Source: Paenibacillus sp. D2_2
Lineage (GTDB): Bacteria > Bacillota > Bacilli > Paenibacillales > Paenibacillaceae
Length of the DNA: 64,000 nucleotides
Direction of reading: 5' to 3'
NCBI RefSeq assembly: GCF_031199965.1
Contig: NZ_CP133605.1
Location: 2,946,501 to 3,010,500, forward strand
Positions 39,286 through 46,948 of the stretch are shown here, one piece after another. Positions within the stretch are counted from its first letter, which is position 1, and every line of letters begins with the position of its first letter. The translations under genes and the position numbers were made by a program. The notes below the pieces were generated by a model. The model saw only the letters and a list, made by a program, of their open reading frames with translations, searched no databases and had not been told where the DNA came from.

Positions 39286-39443
39286 CTTTTCCGCCCCCTA
39301 AATAAATGAACACTGCGTTGATTATCTTCTGCGATTTAATTATAATCAATACAGATTTCAACTACAATAAACAGAATCCTCGAATGTGATCATTATTCGG
39401 TAGCCGTGGAACAAACATTGCTGGGGACTGGGGGAACTGATAA

Positions 39444-40077
39444 ATGATGGAGTCATCAAGAGACAAGCGGGTAATGCGAACAAAGGCGGTCATTCGCGAG
39501 GCATTAACACAGTTAATTGAGGAAAAAGGATTCGAAGCGCTAACCGTCAAAGATATTACAACACGGGCGGAGATTAATCGCGGAACCTTCTATCTGCATT
39601 ACCGTGATAAATATGATCTTCTAGAGCAGAGCGAGCAAGAGCTAATTCAAGGTCTCATTGGGATTCTTACCACGATTCGTCCGTTTAATAGTCTAAATCA
39701 AATAGAAATGGAACAGATATTCCCCATATTGTGAAGATTTTTGAATACTTTGGCGAGCAGGCCGACTTCCTTAAGACGATTCTCGGACCCAAGGGAGACC
39801 CTTCCTTCCATATGATGCTAAGAAAAATGATGTCAGAGCATTTATTCGAGAAAAACATGGTTTCATTCATTCGTAAGGAAAACGCGTTGGTTCCGACAAA
39901 TTATCTGGTCTCTATCTGGCCTCGGCCCATTTCGGCATTATACAGGAATGGCTGATGCAGGGGCGCCAAGAGTCGCCACAGGAAATCGCGTCAATTATGT
40001 TCAAGCTGACCGCGCGAGGTCCTTTGTACGCGGCAGGTGTGATTAAAGACCCCAAACAAATCGCGGACAGGAGGTAA
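39444..40077 (+). CDS. TetR-family transcriptional regulator (two frameshifts)
   Basis: About 211 aa reconstructed. The N-terminal HTH is intact: TKAVIREALTQLIEEKGFEALTVKDITTRAEINRGTFYLHYRDKYDLL. The frame is lost at the CCCC of 39722-39725 (CCCCC would give FPHIVKIFEYFGEQ) and again near 39911-39913 (a missing T would give SYLASAHFGIIQEWLMQGRQ). It then runs to a TAA at 40075-40077, ending QIADRR. The C-terminal domain is of the TetR_C_7 (YhgD/DhaS-like) kind. Divergent from the ABC-2 exporter, its likely target. Confidence 0.83.
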
Positions 40078-40080
40078 GTC

Positions 40081-40692
40081 ATGGATCAACAAAAGCTAAT
40101 CCGAAAATTCGATAAACAATCGGCATTATATGAGGAAAATACGCGCAAGCGGATGCTTAGAGAGTGGCGGCAGCGTCTTATTGAAGGTGTCAGTGGAGAC
40201 ATATTGGAGATTGCAGTTGGTACAGGTGCCAATTTCCCGTATTATGATATGACTAAAGTCCGGCTGACCGCGGCTGATTTCAGTCCAATGATGCTAAAGC
40301 GTGCAGCCGGAATCGCAAATGAACTGCAAATGCAAGTAAACTTCATCGAGAGCGACATTGAGAAATTGGTTCTACCTGAGCAATCCTTCGATTATGTTGT
40401 TTCTACCCTTTCCTTGTGCGGATATGATAATCCAGCACATGTCCTCCGCAATATAAGGCAATGGTGCCGACCTGACGGGCGAATCTGTCTGATGGAGCAC
40501 GGACTAGGGAATAACATCATGCTAAAATCGGCCCAGCACATCCTCAACCCGATAGCTCATAAAATATCCGGCTGCCATTGGAATCGCGACATCATGCAGA
40601 TGGTCAAGGATTCTGGCCTACAAATCGAGCGGATGGAGCAGCATTGGGGCGGCATGATTCATCTGATTTGGGCGGTTCCTGACAATTCGTGA
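40081..40692 (+). CDS. Class I SAM-dependent methyltransferase (UbiE/PmtA-like)
   Basis: 203 aa. SAM motif I GDILEIAVGTGANFPYYD, motif II LTAADFSPMMLKRA, motif post II FDYVVSTLSLCGYDNP. The ribosome site AGGAGG is made by the last codons of the tetR gene three nucleotides upstream, so the two are coupled. Small methyltransferases of this type act on phospholipids or small molecules; substrate unknown. Confidence 0.88.
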   Translation: MDQQKLIRKFDKQSALYEENTRKRMLREWRQRLIEGVSGDILEIAVGTGANFPYYDMTKVRLTAADFSPMMLKRAAGIANELQMQVNFIESDIEKLVLPEQSFDYVVSTLSLCGYDNPAHVLRNIRQWCRPDGRICLMEHGLGNNIMLKSAQHILNPIAHKISGCHWNRDIMQMVKDSGLQIERMEQHWGGMIHLIWAVPDNS

Positions 40693-40773
40693 TGCCTCTG
40701 GCAACAGCCCTTTATATGAGTGAAATCGGATCAGGTAGCTCTTTGGGGTGTAACACATCCGCTCATTATACAT

Positions 40774-40809
40774 AAAAAGGCTCAGGTCTTATTCATGACC
40801 CGAGCCTTA
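40774..40809. terminator. Bidirectional terminator
   Basis: AAAAAGGCTCAGGTC / GACCCGAGCCTT stem with one mismatch; T-run on the minus strand. Lies between the convergent methyltransferase and hydrolase genes. Confidence 0.82.
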
Positions 40810-40818
40810 GCCTTGCTA

Positions 40819-41805
40819 TTATTTCACAAAACGCCCGATAAAATCGGCCACTACACTCTCGTACTTCTCTGGATTCACGCGGTATGCTTCAGCATGTCCC
40901 GCACCCGGAACGATGTATAGTCCCTTCTCCACTGGACTGTTCTCATAGACGATATGTACCATCTCCGTTGGAACGAAGGTATCGTTGTCTCCATGAATGA
41001 ACAGCGTCGGAGTATGTGATTTCCTTACTTGCTTCAAGGCTGACGCCTCACCGAAGAAATATCCAGCCCGCAGCTTCGTTAACAGGCTTGTCGCGTGCAG
41101 TATCGGAAATGTTGGTAGATGATACATCCGTTTTAATTGGAAGGACAATTCATCCTTTACCGACGTGTAACCACAATCCTCAACAACAGCCTTTACATTG
41201 ACAGGGAGCCTCTCCCCACTTGTCATCATCACTGTGGCTCCACCCATCGACACCCCGTGTAGAACGATCTGCGTATCCGCTCCATTTACTTCAATAGCAC
41301 GCTGAATCCATTTTTGATAGTCTTTTCGCTCTGGCCAGCCGAAGCCAATATATTTGCCCCCGCTACGCCCATGAGCTCTGCCATCTGGAAGCAAGACGTT
41401 ATAGCCTAGCTGTTCATAGTATAGCTTGGCGAAGGAGCTCATTTCTATTGCGTTACCAGTATAACCATGCGCAATAATCGCCGTCTTGTCGGAATGCTCG
41501 CAGGCTGCCAAGTAATAGGCTTGGAGATGAATTCCGTCATCCGAGTCCATTTCCCAATACTCAAAGTTTTGGCTATTCCACCATTCCCGAGCTTCATTAA
41601 TGAATACGTTAGCAGCTTCTGGCAGCTCACTCGACTGTAAATCCGGATTATCGTTCAAGAATTCCTTCGTAGTGCGCGCAATGGCTACTTGATAGAAATA
41701 CAAGCTAGCGATTGTAATTATTAATAATAGCAATACAACAATGGCTACAATTAGGATAGTCATTCTGTCTTTATTTCGCTCCCTATTTAAGTATACTGCC
41801 TTCAT
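40819..41805 (-). CDS. Membrane-anchored alpha/beta hydrolase
   Basis: 328 aa. One N-terminal transmembrane helix (ILIVAIVVLLLLIITIASLYF), then an alpha/beta hydrolase domain with oxyanion HGYTGNAIE, nucleophile elbow HGVSMGGAT, acid HGDNDTFVP and His in GAGHAEAY. Similar in plan to B. subtilis YqkD. Probably an extracytoplasmic esterase or peptidase-like hydrolase with unknown substrate. Confidence 0.87.
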   Translation of the reverse strand: MKAVYLNRERNKDRMTILIVAIVVLLLLIITIASLYFYQVAIARTTKEFLNDNPDLQSSELPEAANVFINEAREWWNSQNFEYWEMDSDDGIHLQAYYLAACEHSDKTAIIAHGYTGNAIEMSSFAKLYYEQLGYNVLLPDGRAHGRSGGKYIGFGWPERKDYQKWIQRAIEVNGADTQIVLHGVSMGGATVMMTSGERLPVNVKAVVEDCGYTSVKDELSFQLKRMYHLPTFPILHATSLLTKLRAGYFFGEASALKQVRKSHTPTLFIHGDNDTFVPTEMVHIVYENSPVEKGLYIVPGAGHAEAYRVNPEKYESVVADFIGRFVK

Positions 41806-41856
41806 TATGGCTACTTAAATATAACAAGATCATAAGGGGCATTCAACATAGAGATT

Positions 41857-42063
41857 GTTCAAAAAGTCCGCTTTTGATCACGAAGTGGATTAAGAAGCAA
41901 ATTCGACATCTAATCTTGAATTCAGCCGGGCCTAAGCAGATGCTCACGAAGTCATGTTTCCTACGGAAACATCTCAGGTGCTCACGTACAAACTACGTAC
42001 GCTCCGCTCCTCAGTCCCTAGCTTTATTCAACCTTATCGGTGCCGAAAACCGGATTTTTGAAC
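41857..42063. repeat. MITE-like repeat, copy C (207 bp)
   Basis: Ends GTTCAAAAAGTCC and TTTTTGAAC, same orientation as copies B and D. It carries an extra internal segment with the small hairpin GATGTTTCC / GGAAACATC-type (ATGTTTCC TAC GGAAACAT). It lies directly after the MFS gene end at 42072. Confidence 0.8.
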
Positions 42064-42071
42064 TCGCATTG

Positions 42072-43289
42072 TTAGCGTTCGAAGTTCGCAGCCTGTTGAC
42101 GTATTTTCGATCTAAACCCAAACTGTACCAAGCAGTACATCAGCAGGAATAGGATCATGAATCCAGCTGAATAACGGTACATTACCGCGTAGTTGCTATG
42201 TGAAGCGATAAGTCCCAGTAAGATAGACCCGATGGCAACACCGAAATCCGTTGAGTTATAAAACATGCTGTTGGCCGTTCCGTATTGTTCCGGCGTAGAG
42301 GTGCGGATCATCCACGCTTGAAGCGTTGGCTGAATAGCCCCGAATCCAAGTCCATATAACAGTGCGGATACGATTAATAGAGGCAAGGATCTAGTATAAG
42401 ACAATACTGTCATACTAGCCACTACGAAGATCGCAGCCGGAATTAAGACTGCCGCATGACCTTTACGGTCAAAGAGTCGGCCTGATATTGGGCGAACAAT
42501 GACGATCGTAATTACGTTGAATAGGAAGAACAAACCGACCTGCTCCAGATGAATGAACTCACCGAATAGTGCGATGAATCCAAGCAAACCGCTATAGGTA
42601 ATACATAGTATCGCATTAAGTAGAGCAGGGAACCACATCTTGTGATTGAACTTCGGTTTGACCTGTTTACCGCTCTGTTGCTTAGTAGCCTTACTCCCAA
42701 CGTGAGCCGTAGGTCTTGATATTGAACGAGAAAACAGTAAAATTGGCAGGATCAAGACAACGGTAAGTGTTGCTACAATCGTTAAATTACTAAATCCATA
42801 AGCACGCATGACATTTAATCCTATAATTGGACCAAATGACATGGCCAGACTGCTTGATAATCCGAAATATCCGATCCCCTCTCCCATACGGCTTCTTGGG
42901 ATAATCTGCGATGCCAAAGTCGGTAAAATTGTGCTTGATATCCCAAAGCCAAGGCCAAAACCCACGCGCATTGACAGTAAGCCGCCTATGGTTCCAGCTA
43001 GTGAGTAGATGCCAGTTGTAATCGTAGCGATGATTAGTCCGGCGTAGAGCAACTTATCGCGAGGCACACTTTTAATGAGTCCAGCCGTTAGAAACCTCGC
43101 AATAATCGCCGATGCTGCGAATACACTTGTCACCAGGCTGACCTGAAAATCACCGGCCTGAAATTCATTTTTTACATATGCCGGAAAAGTAGACAGCAAC
43201 ATTTGCAAATTCAAAAACATTAAAAAAGAACAGATCGTTAACGAAATAAATGATTTCGTCCACAATCGTTCCTGGTCTTCCAGTAACAT
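42072..43289 (-). CDS. MFS transporter flanked by MITE copies
   Basis: 405 aa from the ATG at 43289 behind GGGAGAGATT; the open frame to 43340 upstream is made of MITE sequence. Twelve helices, motif A-like RFLTAGLIKSVPRDKLLYAG, LPTLASQIIPRSRMGEGIGYFG in the middle loop and GFGAIQPTLQAWMIRTSTPEQYGTANS in the second half, as in YfcJ/staphyloferrin-exporter-like pumps. Lies downstream of a marR gene with copy D between; copies C and D bracket it. Confidence 0.88.
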   Translation of the reverse strand: MLLEDQERLWTKSFISLTICSFLMFLNLQMLLSTFPAYVKNEFQAGDFQVSLVTSVFAASAIIARFLTAGLIKSVPRDKLLYAGLIIATITTGIYSLAGTIGGLLSMRVGFGLGFGISSTILPTLASQIIPRSRMGEGIGYFGLSSSLAMSFGPIIGLNVMRAYGFSNLTIVATLTVVLILPILLFSRSISRPTAHVGSKATKQQSGKQVKPKFNHKMWFPALLNAILCITYSGLLGFIALFGEFIHLEQVGLFFLFNVITIVIVRPISGRLFDRKGHAAVLIPAAIFVVASMTVLSYTRSLPLLIVSALLYGLGFGAIQPTLQAWMIRTSTPEQYGTANSMFYNSTDFGVAIGSILLGLIASHSNYAVMYRYSAGFMILFLLMYCLVQFGFRSKIRQQAANFER

Positions 43290-43315
43290 AATCTCTCCCA
43301 CTTTCTTAAAAGGTT

Positions 43316-43482
43316 GTTCAAAAAGTCCACTTTTGATCACGAAGTAACACTGAAAGCATATTCGGCATCGAATCTTGAATTCAGCCGGGCCTTCCGGTGC
43401 TCACGTACCAACTACGTACGCTCCGCTCCTCAGGCCCTAGCTTCATCCAACCTTCTCGGTGCTGAAAACCAGCCTTTTGAAC
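43316..43482. repeat. MITE-like repeat, copy D (167 bp), between marR and MFS genes
   Basis: Ends GTTCAAAAAGTCC and CCTTTTGAAC, same orientation and core as copies B and C. It separates the regulator from the transporter start by about 200 nt, so it sits inside what is otherwise a marR-MFS operon. Confidence 0.8.
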
Positions 43483-43488
43483 TCGCAC

Positions 43489-43944
43489 TTAAATATCCCG
43501 GTTAACTCCAATGAAATGATGATCAATACGATGCAATAGCTCCAATATCGCCTCGTATTCCTGTTCAGTTATACATTGTAGCAACTCACTTCTCATATCC
43601 TGTTCATAGATCATACCCGCTTCAATGATCGGCTTTGCCTTTTCTGTGCTGTATACCAGATAAGAACGCCGATCCTCCTTGCCTTGTTGTTTGCGTACCA
43701 GTCCTTTGTTCTCCAATTGATCCAGAATACGCGTCGTCGTTGGATGATCCTTGCTGGTCCGCTTAGCGATCTCCTTCTGTATTAAGCCTTCTGCACTATC
43801 AACCTCGAGTAAGACTGACCACTGCTCTGGTGTGATATCGAATTGCTTCAAGCGATGTTGCATGTACATAGACAATTTGCGATAGGTCACGCCCATTTCA
43901 AAACCAACGGAAGGAACATTCTCCACTCCATCCTTTGCTAACAT
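43489..43944 (-). CDS. MarR-family transcriptional regulator
   Basis: 151 aa from 43944 behind GAGGTGATCTGG. Winged helix ITPEQWSVLLEVDSAEGLIQKEIAKRTSKDHPTTTRILDQL, wing VRKQQGKEDRRSYLVYSTEK. It probably represses itself and the MFS pump gene downstream. Confidence 0.88.
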   Translation of the reverse strand: MLAKDGVENVPSVGFEMGVTYRKLSMYMQHRLKQFDITPEQWSVLLEVDSAEGLIQKEIAKRTSKDHPTTTRILDQLENKGLVRKQQGKEDRRSYLVYSTEKAKPIIEAGMIYEQDMRSELLQCITEQEYEAILELLHRIDHHFIGVNRDI

Positions 43945-44044
43945 CCAGATCACCTCATTATCAAATCAGACTTTCTGTGAATACTTGTCTTAACAACTAT
44001 ATGATAAACAACTATTTTTGTAAATGGAAATTATTATCATTCAG

Positions 44045-44082
44045 AAAACCCCGCCGCTTCCATATAGAAAGCGACGGGGCTT
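44045..44082. terminator. Terminator after the ArsR gene
   Basis: Minus-strand AAGCCCCGTCGCTTT...GGAAGCGGCGGGGTTTTC: a GC-rich stem with a short loop and T-run, 23 nt after the arsR-type stop. Confidence 0.85.
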
Positions 44083-44104
44083 AATACTCCCAATGACGGT
44101 CTAG

Positions 44105-44442
44105 TTATTCTTCGTGGTTCGAATCCGATTCCACGAAATATTTTAATTGGGACAGCTTATTATCCCAGAAGCGATCAAAGTAAGATAACCATCGCTTCAG
44201 TTCGAATAGTGGTCCGTATTCAAACGATAGCGAGTCTCTCGGCCGATCTTCCGTTCCTGAACCAGCCCGGCATCCGCTAGAACATGTAGATGCTTAGAAA
44301 CAGCAGTCCGGCTCATCTCAAAATGACCAGTCAGTTCTTTCAAGGGTAACTCTTGATCCCCCAAGATGCTAAGCAATTCGCGGCGAGTCGGATCAGCGAT
44401 GGCCTGAAAGACATCCTGTTTAGCTCTGGCCGCTTCCATCAT
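44105..44442 (-). CDS. ArsR-family transcriptional regulator (frameshifted C-terminus)
   Basis: About 112 aa reconstructed. HTH_20 domain FQAIADPTRRELLSILGDQELPLKELTGHFEMSRTAVSKHLHVLADAGLV and wing RKIGRETRYRL. The frame stops early at 44197 because an A is missing (TT at 44219-44220); restoring it gives RLKYGPLFELKRWLSYFDRF and a tail ending SNHEE. This is the SdpR-like autorepressor type, without metal-binding Cys. Its ATG overlaps the stop of the SRPBCC gene. Two GAAACC-N4-GGTTTC dyads upstream of the pair are the likely operator. Confidence 0.87.
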
Positions 44443-44867
44443 TAAGCCTCAAGATATGACTTCAGCTTGATAACCAGACCGCTCCAGCCACCGTCCATAT
44501 TGCCACGAATAACGGTATGAGGCTGACCGAATTCCGTAACCTGATCGGCGCTCCAGCCGCCATGGATGACCGTAACTTCTGTCTGCTCTTCTTTGTCCGT
44601 CAATTCAAAGGTTAGCGTCCAATCCTTGCCCCAATTGAAGGACAAGCGATGCGGTACATCTACCAAAGTTACTTTGCAAGGAGAGAGCCCGAACGGTCCT
44701 GCATTTAATTGAAATTCATGCCCTACTACCGCTTCAAGATCATTAGGCATGAACCAAGCGGACAAACCATCCGCTGTGGACACGGCGCTCCACACTTTGT
44801 TTATCGGGGCATTTACTAAAACGGAATGACGGATATCCGGCAATTTCTGATCGATATTGTTGTCCAT
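44442..44867 (-). CDS. SRPBCC (AHSA1-like) domain protein
   Basis: 141 aa. Starts the ArsR operon. START-like fold motifs: VLVNAPINKVWSAVSTADGLSAWFMPND, KVTLVDVPHRLSFNW, and the C-terminal GGWSGLVIKLKSYLE helix. Such proteins are regularly paired with small ArsR repressors; they bind hydrophobic ligands, but the actual role is unclear. Confidence 0.88.
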   Translation of the reverse strand: MDNNIDQKLPDIRHSVLVNAPINKVWSAVSTADGLSAWFMPNDLEAVVGHEFQLNAGPFGLSPCKVTLVDVPHRLSFNWGKDWTLTFELTDKEEQTEVTVIHGGWSADQVTEFGQPHTVIRGNMDGGWSGLVIKLKSYLEA

Positions 44868-44895
44868 ATTAATGTATAAACTCCTTTCAAAATAG

Positions 44896-44942
44896 GAAAC
44901 TATTTGGTTTCTAATTAGAATTATACGAAACCAAATGGTTTC
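44896..44942. promoter_or_regulatory. Twin dyad operator of the SRPBCC-ArsR operon
   Basis: GAAACTATTTGGTTTC (44896-44911) and GAAACCAAATGGTTTC (44927-44942), 31 nt apart centre to centre (three helical turns), upstream of the operon start at 44867. Confidence 0.7.
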
Positions 44943-44953
44943 ATGTCAACTAC

Positions 44954-44994
44954 CAAAAAAGACCGCATCCTTCATCATTAGGATACGGTCTTGG
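44954..44994 (-). terminator. Terminator of the aldo/keto reductase gene
   Basis: Minus-strand AAGACCGTATCCT...AGGATGCGGTCTTTTTT: stem with one mismatch and T-run, 12 nt after the stop. Confidence 0.88.
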
Positions 44995-45005
44995 CCTAAC
45001 TTTTA

Positions 45006-45989
45006 TTAGTACGCTCCGCGAATATGTTCATCCACTTCGTTCTTATAATACTTACGCAGACGCTCCAATTCCTCCGGGCTGAATGATGGTACATCTAAGG
45101 TACCCAAATTATCTTCAACCTGCTTCACATTTTTGAACCCTGGGATCACGCAGCTGACTTCCGGATGATCGAGAATCCAGCGCATAGAAGCACGAGCCAT
45201 ATCACCACGGCCCTCAGCGATCCAAGACAAGCCGTTTGCAAGCTCCACCCCTTTGGCGAACGGCAAGCCAGCGAAAGTCTCACCCACGTTAAAAGCCTCG
45301 CCATTCGCATTAAAGTTGCGATGGTCATTGGCACTGAACTTTGTGTCTGTATTGAATTTACCTGTTAGCAATCCGCTTGCAAGCGGAAGACGAACAAGCA
45401 GTCCTACACCTGCTTTATGGGCTGCCGGGAACAATTCCTCTGCCGGTTTTTGACGGAACAGGTTAAAGATGACCTGCAACGCAGACACACCAGGAACGTC
45501 TAGACAGAACAGTCCTTCTTCAACCGTCTCTACACTAACACCGTAATGACGGATTTTCCCCTCAGCTTTAAGCTTGTCCAACTCTTCAAATACGCGTCCA
45601 TCCTTAAGGATCTCAAAAGGAGGACAATGAATTTGATATAGATCTATCCGCTCTCGCTGTAACCGCTTCAGGCTATTCTCGCAGTAGTTGCATATAGACG
45701 CCTCTGAATACGTATTCGGATCATGAATATCTCCTGCGCGGCAAAATTTCGTCGCAATATGAATCTCATCTTCTTTGCCCTTCGTCGCTTTGGCAAGTAA
45801 CTCTTCGGCATGTCCACCGCCATATACATCTGCGGTATCGAAGAAGTTGACTCCTTGCTCCATCGCTGTCTCCAAACCGCGGAGAGCATCCGAATCATCG
45901 GAACTTCCCCAATCTCCTCCGATTCCCCAGGTTCCGAAGCTTACTTCACTAACTTTTAAATCGGTATTGCCCAACTGCCGGTATTTCAT
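45006..45989 (-). CDS. Aldo/keto reductase
   Basis: 327 aa, start behind TAGGGAGGATTACCG. TIM-barrel NADPH-dependent oxidoreductase with catalytic residues in FFDTADVYGGGHAEELL (Asp, Tyr), HIATKF (Lys) and DLYQIHCPP (His), and C-terminal coenzyme segment SCVIPGFKNVKQVEDN. Likely reduces aldehydes or ketones; single-gene unit. Confidence 0.92.
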   Translation of the reverse strand: MKYRQLGNTDLKVSEVSFGTWGIGGDWGSSDDSDALRGLETAMEQGVNFFDTADVYGGGHAEELLAKATKGKEDEIHIATKFCRAGDIHDPNTYSEASICNYCENSLKRLQRERIDLYQIHCPPFEILKDGRVFEELDKLKAEGKIRHYGVSVETVEEGLFCLDVPGVSALQVIFNLFRQKPAEELFPAAHKAGVGLLVRLPLASGLLTGKFNTDTKFSANDHRNFNANGEAFNVGETFAGLPFAKGVELANGLSWIAEGRGDMARASMRWILDHPEVSCVIPGFKNVKQVEDNLGTLDVPSFSPEELERLRKYYKNEVDEHIRGAY

Positions 45990-46131
45990 CGGTAATCCTC
46001 CCTAATCTAGCGATCTCAGAGAGCTTGTCCGTGAACGCGCTCCCACACAGTATTCATATCCAGTGTATATCATATGTATAGCTTTTGGCTATCGCTGTTG
46101 TTCATTTTATTGAGTTTTCTTACTAAACTAG

Positions 46132-46191
46132 AAATATGAAATAAAAATTAATCATCTATGATCGCGCATATCCGCCGAAAATGTGATTTTT
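46132..46191. repeat. 60-nt repeat, copy 1
   Basis: Identical to 49391-49451 except for one A. Contains ATGATCGCGCATATCCGCCG and lies downstream (minus strand) of a YolD-like remnant, as the second copy does. Probably the tail of a duplicated YolD-like locus. Confidence 0.7.
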
Positions 46192-46211
46192 CACGTGATT
46201 TCTTGTGATGA

Positions 46212-46729
46212 TCACCTAGCTACATCAGAACGCACTTGAAATGTAGTAAGCTTAATTTCCTTCCGATATGTCTGGATAGTGGTAACAAATCTGCTTATCT
46301 CGACATTTGCAAACTTGTCAAAAAGTTTCAAGGCGATTCGCCTATGGTTATGGAACGATTCAGACAGGACTCTATGAATCTGCTCCACTTCCTGATTATC
46401 GAGAACAGGACGCATCTTCCTCTTTACCTCTTGTTGTTGTCGAATCATCGCTTATTTATGCTCAGGTAGTATAAAGTTCCTCTCCCACAAGTCATCGTCG
46501 GTTTGGGTTTTGGCATAGATATATCCCGCTCCATCCCTCAAGGATCATAATGGTATCCAGTCTTGGATTGTCTGGCCAGAAGATATATGCTGCTGTACAA
46601 GCACATCCAAAGCGGCCTTGATATCCGGGTATTGTCGCGTTCTAACTCGGGCTTGGTCGGCATTCGACGACGCTGCGATGAGAAGTTATACTGAATCCTA
46701 AGCACCTTTCGTTCCAGATCGCTTAACAT
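46212..46729 (-). pseudogene. Decayed two-gene locus: HTH-like small protein plus YolD-like protein
   Basis: Minus strand. The first part starts at 46729 behind GGGAGGTGATAAT and reads MLSDLERKVLRIQYNFSSQ, then shifts frame through PDIKAALDVLVQQ and YIFWPDNPRLDTIMILEGW. The YolD-like part shows LWERNFILPEHK, an in-frame TAA (where CAA would fit) at about 46452, then an intact 78-codon frame (46212-46448) with MRPVLDNQEVEQIHRVLSES and TTIQTYRKEIKLTT. YolD-like proteins usually sit beside Y-family polymerase (UvrX) genes; none is present. Several frame breaks plus a nonsense codon point to true decay. Confidence 0.7.
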
Positions 46730-46746
46730 ATTATCACCTCCCAATA

Positions 46747-46758
46747 AGAACGTACGTT
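46747..46758 (-). promoter_or_regulatory. LexA-like box upstream of the YolD-like remnant
   Basis: Plus-strand GAACGTACGTTT fits the Bacillus core GAACRNRYGTTY. It is 18 nt from the ATG at 46729, in keeping with the SOS control usual for uvrX-yolD type operons. Confidence 0.55.
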
Positions 46759-46794
46759 TGTATCATGCCCCCAACCAGTTAATTTAATCAATAT

Positions 46795-46830
46795 AAAAAA
46801 GACCACTTTGGCGTTGCCTCGGTGGTCATA
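46795..46830 (-). terminator. Terminator of the copper-amine-oxidase-like domain gene
   Basis: Minus-strand TGACCACC...AAAGTGGTC followed by TTTTTTAT; lies 120 nt past the stop at 46949. Confidence 0.75.
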
Positions 46831-46948
46831 TTTGCATTTGAAATATGCTCAATGATGTCTGGAAGACGGATATTGGTTACCGTTTCTGGTAATCGGTTAT
46901 TGATTCAAATGGAGATATATCTTCGTAAGAAATAGAACCGTTTCAAGT

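Noticed and set aside
44105-44145. A T-arm-like sequence (GTGG TTCGAATCC ... CCAC) suggesting a tRNA
   Set aside because: No acceptor, D or anticodon arms around it. On the minus strand it is explained as the C-terminal coding end (VESDSNHEE) of the ArsR gene once the frame is corrected.
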